Positions 17,365 to 26,217 of a stretch of DNA of 64,000 bases are shown here, piece after piece. The notes beneath the pieces are model-generated. The model was not told the origin of the DNA. It saw only the letters and a list, made by a program, of their open reading frames with translations, and ran no database searches. Origin of the DNA: Nocardia arthritidis (lineage in GTDB: Bacteria; Actinomycetota; Actinomycetes; Mycobacteriales; Mycobacteriaceae). The stretch covers positions 5,394,001-5,458,000 of the forward strand of contig NZ_CP046172.1 of assembly GCF_011801145.1 (NCBI RefSeq), written 5' to 3'. How positions within the stretch are numbered: the stretch's first letter is position 1; each line of letters begins with the position of its first letter. Both the position numbers and the translations under genes were made by a program.

Positions 17365-19542
17365 ATGGCTACCTTTCTCAACCGGCTCGGCCGGTTCTGC
17401 TTCGAGAAACGGCGGATCGTCGTGCTGTTCTGGCTGGGTCTGCTGGCCGTGCTGGCATTCTGCGCGGCCAGATCGCCGGATGCGGCCGACAGCGCGATCT
17501 CCATGCCGGGCACGGAATCGCAGCGGGCATTCGACCTACTCGATCAGCGCTTCCCCGGACTCGAATCCGATGGCGCGGATGCGCGAATCGTTTTCGCGGC
17601 GCCGCCCGGCCAGCAGATCACCGCCGCGCAGAACAAGCCGGTGGTCGACAAGGTGGTCGCGGATGTGGCGCACGGACCGCAGATCGCACGCGCAGTCGAC
17701 CCGTTCCAGGTGGGCACGGTCAGCCAGGACAGGACCACGGCCTACGCGAGCATCAGCTATAACGCTTCCAGCAACAACATCACCGACGCGACCAAATCCG
17801 CATTGGAGAAGGCGGTCGACGCCGGCCGCGCGTCCGGGCTCACCGTCGAATTCGGCGGCACGGTGCTGCAGGCGCCGCCCGAGATGGGCGCCACCGAGGT
17901 GATCGGCGTCGCCGTCGCCGCGGTCGTGCTGCTCATCACCTTCGGATCCCTTGCGGCGGCGGGACTTCCGCTCATCACCGCGCTCGTCGGGATCGGCTGC
18001 GGCGTCGCCGCCATCGTGACGCTCGGCCAGTCGTTCACCACCAGCATGCTGGCCATGATGCTCGGGCTCGCGGTCGGCATCGATTACGCGCTGTTCATCG
18101 TCTCCCGCTACCGGGCCGAGCGCGCCGCCGGGCACTGCGCGGTCGATGCGGCGGGCCGCGCGGTGGGCACGGCGGGGTCGGCGGTAGTCTTCGCCGGGCT
18201 CACCGTGGTCATCGCGCTCACGGGGCTGTCGGTGGTCGGTCTGCCCGTGCTCACCAAGATGGGTTCGGCGGCGGCGGGCACCGTGCTGGTCTCCGTACTG
18301 ATCGCGCTGACCCTGCTGCCCGCACTCCTCGGCTTCCTCCAGAACGCGGTGCTGCCACGCGGGTTCCGCACTCGCACGGACCGAAACACCAAGGACGGCT
18401 TGGGAGTTCGCTGGGCACGCTTCGTCATCCGCAGGCCTGTCCCGGTGCTGCTGATCGCGGTGGCCGGGCTCGGCGCGCTCGCCCTGCCCGTGCGGGATCT
18501 GACGCTCGGCATGCCGAGCGATGCGACGAAACCGACCTCGACCACACAGCGCCGCGCATACGACGCGCTCGCCGCGGGATTCGGCGTCGGCGCCAACGGA
18601 CCGTTCACGGTGGTCGTCGATGCGAAGGACGCGGCCGACCCGAAGGCCGCGATGGCCGAGGCGGCGAAAATCCTCACGGGGACAAAGGGAATCGTTTCGG
18701 TTTCCCCGCCGATGCCCAACCAGGCCGGTGACACCGCCGTGCTCACCGCGATACCGGCGACGTCGCCGACCGCCGACGCCACCAAGGAGCTGGTGCACAC
18801 CCTGCGCGCCGAATCGGGCGTGCTGCGCTCGGAGACCGGGGCGCGGATGCTGGTCACCGGGTCGACCGCGGTGAATATCGACATGTCGCAGAAGCTCACC
18901 GACGCGCTGCTGCCCTACCTCGCGGTGGTGGTCGGGTTGGCAATCCTGTTGCTGATCATCGTATTCCGGTCGCTGCTGGTACCGCTCAAGGCGGCCCTGG
19001 GCTTCCTGCTCTCGGTGGGCGCGGCGCTCGGTGTGATCGTCGCGGTATTCCAATGGGGTTGGCTGGCCGACCAACTCGGCGTCGAGGCGACCGGGCCCGT
19101 GATGAGCCTGATGCCGATATTCCTCATCGGCCTGGTATTCGGCCTGGCAATGGATTACGAGGTCTTCCTGGTGACCCGGATCCGGGAAGCCTACGCGCAC
19201 GGCGAATCTCCCGCCGAGGCCGTCGTCACCGGATTCCGGCACAACGCGAAGGTGGTCGCCGCTGCGGCGACCATCATGATCGCCGTCTTCGCCGGATTCG
19301 CGGGCACCAGCGATTCGATGATCAAGATGATGGGAATCGGCCTGGCGGCGGCGGTTTCGTTCGACGCGTTCGTCGTCCGCATGTCGGTGGTTCCGGCCGT
19401 GCTCGCACTGCTCGGCGACAAGGCGTGGTGGCTGCCGCGCCGCCTCGGGCGGATCCTGCCGAACGTGGATATCGAGGGCGATGGTCTGCGCGATCTCGAC
19501 ACACCCGATGAGACAGGCGAACTCGTGTCCGCACACGAGTGA
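17365..19542 (+). CDS. MMPL-family (RND) transporter
   Basis: A 725-residue membrane protein with the two-fold RND layout: one helix, a large external domain and a helix bundle, then the same again. The proton-relay Asp-Tyr pairs appear twice, as GIDYALFIVSRYR and AMDYEVFLVTRIREAY. Short MMPL proteins of this length in mycolic-acid bacteria export lipids or drugs. It starts 81 bases after the SDR gene. Substrate unknown. Confidence 0.92.
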   Translation: MATFLNRLGRFCFEKRRIVVLFWLGLLAVLAFCAARSPDAADSAISMPGTESQRAFDLLDQRFPGLESDGADARIVFAAPPGQQITAAQNKPVVDKVVADVAHGPQIARAVDPFQVGTVSQDRTTAYASISYNASSNNITDATKSALEKAVDAGRASGLTVEFGGTVLQAPPEMGATEVIGVAVAAVVLLITFGSLAAAGLPLITALVGIGCGVAAIVTLGQSFTTSMLAMMLGLAVGIDYALFIVSRYRAERAAGHCAVDAAGRAVGTAGSAVVFAGLTVVIALTGLSVVGLPVLTKMGSAAAGTVLVSVLIALTLLPALLGFLQNAVLPRGFRTRTDRNTKDGLGVRWARFVIRRPVPVLLIAVAGLGALALPVRDLTLGMPSDATKPTSTTQRRAYDALAAGFGVGANGPFTVVVDAKDAADPKAAMAEAAKILTGTKGIVSVSPPMPNQAGDTAVLTAIPATSPTADATKELVHTLRAESGVLRSETGARMLVTGSTAVNIDMSQKLTDALLPYLAVVVGLAILLLIIVFRSLLVPLKAALGFLLSVGAALGVIVAVFQWGWLADQLGVEATGPVMSLMPIFLIGLVFGLAMDYEVFLVTRIREAYAHGESPAEAVVTGFRHNAKVVAAAATIMIAVFAGFAGTSDSMIKMMGIGLAAAVSFDAFVVRMSVVPAVLALLGDKAWWLPRRLGRILPNVDIEGDGLRDLDTPDETGELVSAHE

Positions 19543-19592
19543 TGCGGCCAGTGCGGGGAAGGCCCTAGTTTCGGAATACAGGAAGGGAGCCG

Positions 19593-20789
19593 ATGTCCAG
19601 GGACTGGTGGCAGCCGCTGCAACGTCATCCGCGGCTGGTCGACATCACCCTCGCGGTCGCGCTGTGCGGGATCGCGCTCCTGGCAAGCACATTGGACACC
19701 AACGGCCGCGCACCCGAAATCGTCCGGCCCATCTCCCCCTCGGTGGTCCCGGTCGCCGTGATCGCCGCCGTCGCGCTGCTGTGGCATCGCAGCCGGCCGC
19801 GGGCCGTGCTCGCGGTGACCACCGGCTGCGGCGTCGTCTTCGCGGCGATGGGGTACGACATTTCCGCGCCGCTCGTCGGCCCCACCTTCGTTGCGGCGTA
19901 TTCCGTCGGCTGGCGGGCGGATCGCGATTCGGAGTACGTCTACCCGCCGCTCGCCGGGATCGTGCTGCTGACCGCAGCCCTGGTATTGCGACCCGGCCCG
20001 CTGTTCGGCGCGGGCCGGGTCACCCTCGTCGCCGGATTCCTGCTGGCCGGCGCCTTCGCCGAAATGTCGCGCAGCAGAAAGAACTATCTCGCCGCCATGC
20101 GCGCGCGGGCGGAACTGGCCGAGCGCACCAGGGAGGACGAGGCGCGCCACCGCGTCGCCGAGGAACGCGTCCGCATCGCCCGCGAACTGCACGATATCGT
20201 CGCCCACCACATGGCGCTCGCGCACGCGCAGGCATCCACCGCCGCCTACCTGGTGCGCACCAAACCCGAACAGGCGCAACAAGTTCTCGATCAGCTGGCC
20301 GCGACCACCGCATCGGCGCTGCGCGAACTCGGGGCGACGGTCGGACTGCTGCGCCGCGAGGACGACCCGGCGGCCCCGCTGGAACCGGCGCCGGGACTGT
20401 CCCGCCTCCCGGAACTGCTCGCCTCGTTCGAGCAGATGGGATTGCGCGTCTCGCTGTCGGTGGTCGGTGAGCCGCGACAACTTTCCCCCGGCGTCGACCT
20501 GACGGCCTATCGAATCGTGCAGGAGGCCCTGACCAACGTCACCAAACACGCTCCGGCGGCGGCGGTTTCGGTCCGATTGGCCTATTCGCTTTCGCTGCTG
20601 ACGATTACCGTCACCAACGACGGCGACGGCGCGCAGCAGCCCGGCGAAGCCGGATTCGGCCTGATCGGCATGAACGAGCGAGCCCTCTCCGTCGGCGGGC
20701 AACTCCTGGCCGGATCCCGGCCGGGCGGCGGCTTCGAGGTGTCGACGAGACTACCGCTGGAACCGCGCGGGCAGGAGAACCGACGATGA
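19593..20789 (+). CDS. Sensor histidine kinase, NarL/DesK type
   Basis: A 398-residue kinase. Several membrane helices fill the first 150 residues. A dimerisation/phosphoacceptor domain follows with ARELHDIVAHHMALAHAQAS, where the histidine after EL is the phosphorylated residue. A HATPase domain then shows NVTKHAP and GFGLIGMNERA. It overlaps the response regulator by four bases (ATGA), so the two form a coupled two-component system. The signal is unknown. Confidence 0.92.
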   Translation: MSRDWWQPLQRHPRLVDITLAVALCGIALLASTLDTNGRAPEIVRPISPSVVPVAVIAAVALLWHRSRPRAVLAVTTGCGVVFAAMGYDISAPLVGPTFVAAYSVGWRADRDSEYVYPPLAGIVLLTAALVLRPGPLFGAGRVTLVAGFLLAGAFAEMSRSRKNYLAAMRARAELAERTREDEARHRVAEERVRIARELHDIVAHHMALAHAQASTAAYLVRTKPEQAQQVLDQLAATTASALRELGATVGLLRREDDPAAPLEPAPGLSRLPELLASFEQMGLRVSLSVVGEPRQLSPGVDLTAYRIVQEALTNVTKHAPAAAVSVRLAYSLSLLTITVTNDGDGAQQPGEAGFGLIGMNERALSVGGQLLAGSRPGGGFEVSTRLPLEPRGQENRR

Positions 20790-21457
20790 CCATCCGCGTC
20801 GTGATAGCCGACGACCAGGCGCTGCTGGCGGGCACCTTCCGGATGCTGATCGATTCCGCCGACGATATGACGGTGGTCGGCGTCGCCGGAAATGGAAGGC
20901 AGGCAATCGATCTCGCGCGCGCGACGAAACCCGACGTGGTCCTGATGGATATCCGCATGCCGGATCTCGACGGCCTGGCCGCGACACAGGAGATCTGCCG
21001 AGACCCGGATCTGCAGACCACCCGGGTACTCATCCTCACCACCTTCGAACTCGACGAATACGTGGCCAGGGCGCTGCGCGCCGGGGCGAGCGGATTCCTC
21101 GGCAAAAGCGTGGGCCCGGAGGAACTCCTGAGCGCCATCCGCACCATCGCAGCCGGTGACGCCCTGCTGTCCCCCACTGCCACAAGGACGCTCATCGCCC
21201 ACTTCCTCGCCCGCCCCGTGGTGCACAACGCCACCAGCGATACGCTGACCGCGCTCACGGCACGGGAGAGCGAGGTCGTGGAGTTGGTCGCCGAGGGGCT
21301 GTCCAACGAGGAGATCGCCGAACGAATGTTCTTGAGTCCACTCACCATTCGCACGCACGTGCAGCGCGCGATGTCGAAACTGGGCGCCCGCCACCGCGCC
21401 CAACTGGTCGTCATCGCATTCCAGTCCGGATTGGTTCGGGTCGAGCCGCCGCGCTGA
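20786..21457 (+). CDS. LuxR/NarL-type response regulator
   Basis: A 223-residue regulator. The receiver domain has the acidic pair VIADDQALLA and the phosphoacceptor aspartate in VVLMDIRMPDLDG (about D55), with the lysine in GFLGKSV. The C-terminal LuxR helix-turn-helix reads LTARESEVVELVAEGLSNEE and onward. It is the partner of the kinase just upstream. A target may be the MMPL gene, but this is only a guess from position. Confidence 0.93.
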   Translation: MTIRVVIADDQALLAGTFRMLIDSADDMTVVGVAGNGRQAIDLARATKPDVVLMDIRMPDLDGLAATQEICRDPDLQTTRVLILTTFELDEYVARALRAGASGFLGKSVGPEELLSAIRTIAAGDALLSPTATRTLIAHFLARPVVHNATSDTLTALTARESEVVELVAEGLSNEEIAERMFLSPLTIRTHVQRAMSKLGARHRAQLVVIAFQSGLVRVEPPR

Positions 21458-21498
21458 TGTCTTGTGCGGCAATGCTTTCGAGATTTCACCTATTTGCG

Positions 21499-21518
21499 TG
21501 CGTGCGCACGCATATAGT
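21499..21518. promoter_or_regulatory. 14-base palindrome with adjacent -10-like box upstream of the SnoaL-like gene
   Basis: TGCGTGCGCACGCA (21499-21512) is a perfect palindrome followed directly by TATAGT, which could be a -10 box. It lies about 80 bases before the SnoaL-like start and could be an operator. No dedicated regulator gene is adjacent. Confidence 0.35.
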
Positions 21519-21593
21519 AACGTGTGTCGCGGCCCGATTCCCCACTCGCACAAGGCAACCCGGTTCGCCGCCGATCAGAACGGATTCGACGAA

Positions 21594-22025
21594 ATGCCCG
21601 TATACCAACCCGAACAGGTCGATTACGAACTCGCGCACGCGTTCAACGACGGCGACCTCGAACGCGCCTGCTCCCTCTACGAGGCGGGGGCGGGCGTGCG
21701 CCGACTGGCCGAGGACGGCGGCACCGTCGCCACCGGCGACGAGGGCATCCGAGAGGCCATGGCCCGCTACGTGAACCTCACCCCCACCATGCGGATCACC
21801 GTCCACCACGTCACCCGCGCGGGCGATATCGCACTGCTGCGCAGCCAGTGGATCATCACCGGCACCGATGCGGCGGGCGCACCGATAGAGTTGTCCCACA
21901 ACGGCATCGAGGTCGTCCGGCGACAAGCGGACGGCACCTGGAAGTTCGTCATCGACCACCCCTACGGCGCCGACCCCGAGTTCAGCCTCCCCGTCGCGGA
22001 CATCCCCGCACCGCCCGTCGGTTGA
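21594..22025 (+). CDS. SnoaL/NTF2-like small protein
   Basis: A 143-residue protein with the NTF2-like cone pattern: an N-terminal helix (YELAHAFNDGDLERACSLY), the GDEGIREAMARYV helix and a C-terminal beta sheet ending in GTWKFVIDHPYG. Such proteins act as small isomerases, hydrolases or ligand binders. The ATG at 21594 was chosen by fold length; the frame is open upstream. It is not clearly linked to its neighbours. Confidence 0.75.
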   Translation: MPVYQPEQVDYELAHAFNDGDLERACSLYEAGAGVRRLAEDGGTVATGDEGIREAMARYVNLTPTMRITVHHVTRAGDIALLRSQWIITGTDAAGAPIELSHNGIEVVRRQADGTWKFVIDHPYGADPEFSLPVADIPAPPVG

Positions 22026-22138
22026 ATCGACGCGAATCGGGTTCCCCAGTGCCGCCCTCGCCGCCTTCTCCCTGGGACGTAAAGAATCCCCAAATGGAAG
22101 TATCGTCGGTGCGGCGCGGTGCTTCTAGGTTCAACTGT

Positions 22139-22894
22139 ATGACTGATAAAGAATTTCGGTCGAGCAGGCGACAGGTCTTGGGAGTGCTTGGCACTGCTGG
22201 GATTTCGGCGGTCGCGGCATCCGTGGTTACCGGCGCCGTCTCGGGTGCACGGACCACCGCGCCCGCCGAACTGTCGTGTTCGACAATACTTTCACCAGAG
22301 GAAATCGAAGGCCCGTACTTCGTCGACAACGAGCCGGTGCGCGGCGATATCTCCGAGGGGAAACCCGGCCTGCCGGTGAACCTGCGGTTGACGCTGATCG
22401 ATATCGGGTCCTGCACGCCGATGGTCAACGCCATGATCGCGGTCTGGCACTGCGACGCCTTCGGCTTCTACTCCCGGTTCACCGATCAGCCGCCCAACGG
22501 TCCGGACGGACCGCCGATGCCGCCGCCCCCGGACGACGGGACCTTCCTGCGCGGCGTCCAGTTCACCGGCGCCGACGGCACGGCGACCTTCCGCACCCTC
22601 TTCCCCGGCTGGTACATCGGCCGGGCCGTGCACATCCATGTGAAGGTGAAGGCCAACGGCGGCAGCAGCTATATCCACACCGGCCAGCTGTATTTCGACG
22701 AATCACTGACCGAGCAGGTCGCCGCCCTCGATCCGTACAACCAGCACGACTTCCGCCGCTGGCGCAACGATGAGGACGATATCTACACCCAGCAGGGCGG
22801 CGCCGATTCGATGTTGACCGTGACGCCGGTGAATCCCGACTCGCTCGCCGACGGGCTCGACGCCTCGATCAACCTGGGCATCCAGCCGACCTGA
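22139..22894 (+). CDS. Secreted intradiol ring-cleavage dioxygenase-like protein (Tat signal)
   Basis: A 251-residue protein with a twin-arginine signal (SSRRQVLGVLGTAG) and a dioxygenase-like domain. The iron ligands of the intradiol family are recognisable: WHCDAFGFYSRF with a tyrosine, then GWYIGRAVHIHVKV with tyrosine and histidines. Known intradiol enzymes cleave catechols between the hydroxyls; Tat-exported members are common in actinobacteria and their substrates are poorly defined. The LSPEEIEGPYF start of the domain is also typical. Confidence 0.88.
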   Translation: MTDKEFRSSRRQVLGVLGTAGISAVAASVVTGAVSGARTTAPAELSCSTILSPEEIEGPYFVDNEPVRGDISEGKPGLPVNLRLTLIDIGSCTPMVNAMIAVWHCDAFGFYSRFTDQPPNGPDGPPMPPPPDDGTFLRGVQFTGADGTATFRTLFPGWYIGRAVHIHVKVKANGGSSYIHTGQLYFDESLTEQVAALDPYNQHDFRRWRNDEDDIYTQQGGADSMLTVTPVNPDSLADGLDASINLGIQPT

Positions 22895-22896
22895 TT

Positions 22897-23829
22897 TCAG
22901 TATCGGTCGGTGAAGTCGCGGAGCAGGGGTCCGGTGTCGGCGGGGTCTTCGAACATGGGGCTGTGGCCACAGTCGAGGGATTCGACACGGATGGCCGGGA
23001 CCCGGCGGTAGTCCTCGAAGGAGGACGGCTGCCAGCGGTGGTCCTGGGTGCCGTAGAGAAGCATTGTGGGAAGGGCGATTTCGATGAGGCGATCGGGTTC
23101 GGTGCGTTCCTGCAGATAGGTGTCGGAAGCGGCGGAGCTGGCGGTGAGGCTGCGGTAGGTCATACCTTTGAAGTCGGCGACAAGTTGGTCGGGGATTTGT
23201 ACGTCTCGGGAGATGGCGCTGCTCATCGCCAAACGAAGAGCGGGGGCGGGCAGGATGGACCAGAGCGGTTGGCCGATGGCGGGAATCAACAGCAGGTTGC
23301 CCAGCGGGCCGTTGTCGAGGAAGGCGTCCGGGCGCGGGCCGGTGTCGACGAGTGCGATGGCGCTGACGAGGGGGCGGCGCTGTTCGGCCAGGGCGGTGGC
23401 CACATAACCGCCGGAGGAGTGGCCGACAAGGATCGCGTGGTCGACACCGAGCCGGTCGAGAACCGCACCGACTCGGGTGGCTTGTTCGGGGATGCTGTAG
23501 CCGGTATCGGGTTTATCGGATTTGCCGTGGCCCAGTAGGTCGATTCGCACGACGAAGCGACCCGCCATCGCGGGCATGATCGGATCCCACCAGGAGGTGG
23601 AGCCGCCGAGCCCGTGGATCAGGACCACCGCGTGCGAATCGGGTGTGCCGGTGGTGACCACGTGGATCGCGCCGCCGGGCAGGTCCATCATCTGCTCGCG
23701 AGACGAGTCGGCGTCGGCGGTCGCGACAGCCGCGGCACTACCGCCGACCAGCGCGAATACGATGGAGGCGGCGATACGGGCGATGCGGTGTCGTCGGTTC
23801 GGCAGTGCGGCGGCGGTGTTTCCGCGCAT
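22897..23829 (-). CDS. Secreted alpha/beta hydrolase
   Basis: A 310-residue hydrolase with an N-terminal membrane/signal segment (IARIAASIVFALVGG). It shows the oxyanion HGLGGSTSWW, the nucleophile elbow GHSSGG and the catalytic histidine in DCGHSPMFEDP near the C-terminus; the acid is probably in YGTQDHRWQP. The ATG at 23829 follows AAGGAG. It is divergent from the AraC gene across 91 bases, so AraC may control it. Confidence 0.9.
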   Translation of the reverse strand: MRGNTAAALPNRRHRIARIAASIVFALVGGSAAAVATADADSSREQMMDLPGGAIHVVTTGTPDSHAVVLIHGLGGSTSWWDPIMPAMAGRFVVRIDLLGHGKSDKPDTGYSIPEQATRVGAVLDRLGVDHAILVGHSSGGYVATALAEQRRPLVSAIALVDTGPRPDAFLDNGPLGNLLLIPAIGQPLWSILPAPALRLAMSSAISRDVQIPDQLVADFKGMTYRSLTASSAASDTYLQERTEPDRLIEIALPTMLLYGTQDHRWQPSSFEDYRRVPAIRVESLDCGHSPMFEDPADTGPLLRDFTDRY

Positions 23830-23920
23830 GAGAGCTCCTTCGGTAATCGGTGACACCACTACGCTGCTGGAGCGCAAGGGGATTCGTATTGAAGAAATGT
23901 CATCGACATAGACTGGGGGC

Positions 23921-24748
23921 GTGAGCTGGGAGATCGCGCGACCGTCGCGGAGGTCCGCGTTGCGCGGCATCGATATGGCGGGGTTCCGGATTCGCGGTGA
24001 CGGACCCGAATCGGTGCGCGCCATACCGCATCCGGCCGTCACGCTGGTCGTCGAATTCGGTGAGCGCTGTTTCGATATTCGCGATTCGGCGGGGCGCAGC
24101 CACTCCGGCAGCCTGGTCTGGGGGCTGGGCGGCAACGCGGCCCCGGCGCGAGTCGAGGCCCTCGAATGTGTGCAGGTGCGCATGTCACCGGTCGTCGCGG
24201 CCGCGGTGCTCGGATTTCCGCTCGCCGAACTCGGCGGGAATATGGTTGGGCTCGAGGATCTCTGGGGTCGCGAGGCGGTGCGCCTGCGGGAGCGGTTACA
24301 CGAGACCGCCTGCTGGCAGGAGCGATTCGCGCTGGTCGACTCGATGCTGGCGCGACGTTACCGCGAGGACCGCCGGATGGATCCGGAGGTCGCGTGGGCG
24401 TGGTCTCGAATCATGGTCGGCCGTGGGCGGTTCCGGGTCGAGGAACTGGCCGCCCAGGTGGGGTGGAGCCGCCAGTGGTTGTGGTCGCGCTTCGGCGCCC
24501 AGACCGGACTGACACCCAAGCGCGCCGCCAAACTGGTTCGCTTCGACCACGCGGTGCACCGGCTGGTGCAGGGGCATTCGCCCGCGCGAACGGCGGTCGA
24601 GGGCGGATACGCGGACCAGTCGCATCTCATTCGTGACATCCGCGAATTCACGGGCGTGCCACCGACATCCGCGGCGGTCGAACCCTGGCTCACGATCGAC
24701 GACAGGGCCTGGCCGTCGACCGTCAGCGGCAGGCCCGCGGGCGTCTGA
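23921..24748 (+). CDS. AraC-family transcriptional regulator
   Basis: A 275-residue regulator starting at a GTG. The N-terminal 150 residues are a sensor region. The C-terminal region has the AraC double helix-turn-helix: RFRVEELAAQVGWSRQWLWS and then GLTPKRAAKLVRFDHAV with the GGYADQSHLIRDIREFTG signature. It is divergent from the secreted hydrolase, its most likely target. Confidence 0.88.
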   Translation: MSWEIARPSRRSALRGIDMAGFRIRGDGPESVRAIPHPAVTLVVEFGERCFDIRDSAGRSHSGSLVWGLGGNAAPARVEALECVQVRMSPVVAAAVLGFPLAELGGNMVGLEDLWGREAVRLRERLHETACWQERFALVDSMLARRYREDRRMDPEVAWAWSRIMVGRGRFRVEELAAQVGWSRQWLWSRFGAQTGLTPKRAAKLVRFDHAVHRLVQGHSPARTAVEGGYADQSHLIRDIREFTGVPPTSAAVEPWLTIDDRAWPSTVSGRPAGV

Positions 24749-24831
24749 TATAAGCTTCCCACTGTTGGGAATATCTAAATAGCTTGCGCTGTAGGGTTTT
24801 TGCTGTTGTTCGACTCGATGGGACGGATATT

Positions 24832-26217
24832 GTGGAGGATCGGCTGCCCGAGGCGGAAACCGATGCCGCCCAGCAGGATACGCGGCGGCCATCACGAGCG
24901 GTCGGCCGATGGACCCTTGGGTTGACCTGTGTGGCGATTGTGGCGGCCGGTGTGATCGTCGCAGGTTTGCTGCACAAACCGGAGCCGGAGCTGACGACGA
25001 AACCGACGGAGCCGGGGATTCCGCCCGGCGCGGCGACGGGGCAGATGTATGTGATGGTCACGCCGCCGGTGACCTATCCGGTGGCTATTCCGGGTTGTGA
25101 CAAGGTCGAGCCGCCATACACAACAGACACAGGCGGATTCAGCGTTGCGATCGGCACGGGGTCGTATTCGTATGACAGTCCGGCGTATCCGTGGTTCACC
25201 GGCGCCAAAGCCGCAGCGATGACGCAGGCGCTGCGGAATGCCCTACCGAGCGGTGTCGAAATCGCGCTCGCTCCAATCGAGAAATCACTGGTGTTCCAGC
25301 CCATCCCAGTGATGAAAGGAGAACCGGACAAGTTGCCCGACGGCACCACCGATGCGGACGCCACCGTGGTTCGTGGAGATCTTTCGGGCTCGCTCCGGGT
25401 CACGGTGCGGCAGTCGACCCACCCGATTCCGCCGTGCAGGGCCGGATCATTGGACGAACGTCGGCATCTCGCCGACGGCGTTATCGCCGACACCCACGAC
25501 AGCTGGCTCGAGGCCGGTCATGGGCGCACCAGTACCCGCAGTGTCGATGCGTACCTGCCCGACGGCACCGTGGTCACCGCCGAGGCCGATAATTCCCTGC
25601 CGGACCAGAAAAGCCACTCCGCCGGTGTGCCATTGACCATCGATGAACTGGTGGCGATGACTACTTCCACACCCCAACTTCGGGCCACCACACCGGCCCC
25701 GCCCGGGACACCTGAGCCACCCCAACGCTGCACGGCGTCCGGATCCGGCAAGAGCATCGACCGGAACACGGCCACCCGGCTCAACGGGGTATTGGCGCGA
25801 ATCCCGTTGGACGGACTCACACTCGACCGGCCACTCGGCGATCTGCACCCCGGTGATTTCGACTTTCCTGGTCTCAACGACACCGACTCCGTTGACGGGG
25901 TGTGTCAGACGGTCCGGGTAACCGCCGGGCAGGAGCGCTCGAATTTATCGATCGCGATCGGTACCCGCCCATCGGACCCCGAGGCGTTCGAGGGGGCATA
26001 CGAAACCGCCCGGCAGCTGCCGGATGGGGTGAGCGTCCAGCATCACGAGTACGAGGTTTCCGATGACGAACCGAATTCGACGAGGAAATCCGGCAGGACC
26101 GTGACGGTTACCTACGCATCGGGTTCATGGGTCCGAATAGATTCCACCGGGACGCCTCCGCTGACGTACGACCAGCTCGAGGCGATCGCGCTGACACCCG
26201 GACTAGAGGTGTCCTGA
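24832..26217 (+). CDS. Membrane-anchored hypothetical protein with a large external domain
   Basis: A 461-residue protein with a cytoplasmic N-terminus of about 27 residues, one transmembrane segment (LTCVAIVAAGVIVAGLL) and an extracytoplasmic domain. Two related modules are visible: each has a CDKVEPPY- or CTASGSG-like start and a stretch FSVAIGTGSY / LSIAIGTRPSD, suggesting an internal duplication. GTG at 24832 is preferred over a TTG further upstream. Its stop overlaps the next start by one base, so the pair is co-translated. No known family recognised. Confidence 0.7.
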   Translation: MEDRLPEAETDAAQQDTRRPSRAVGRWTLGLTCVAIVAAGVIVAGLLHKPEPELTTKPTEPGIPPGAATGQMYVMVTPPVTYPVAIPGCDKVEPPYTTDTGGFSVAIGTGSYSYDSPAYPWFTGAKAAAMTQALRNALPSGVEIALAPIEKSLVFQPIPVMKGEPDKLPDGTTDADATVVRGDLSGSLRVTVRQSTHPIPPCRAGSLDERRHLADGVIADTHDSWLEAGHGRTSTRSVDAYLPDGTVVTAEADNSLPDQKSHSAGVPLTIDELVAMTTSTPQLRATTPAPPGTPEPPQRCTASGSGKSIDRNTATRLNGVLARIPLDGLTLDRPLGDLHPGDFDFPGLNDTDSVDGVCQTVRVTAGQERSNLSIAIGTRPSDPEAFEGAYETARQLPDGVSVQHHEYEVSDDEPNSTRKSGRTVTVTYASGSWVRIDSTGTPPLTYDQLEAIALTPGLEVS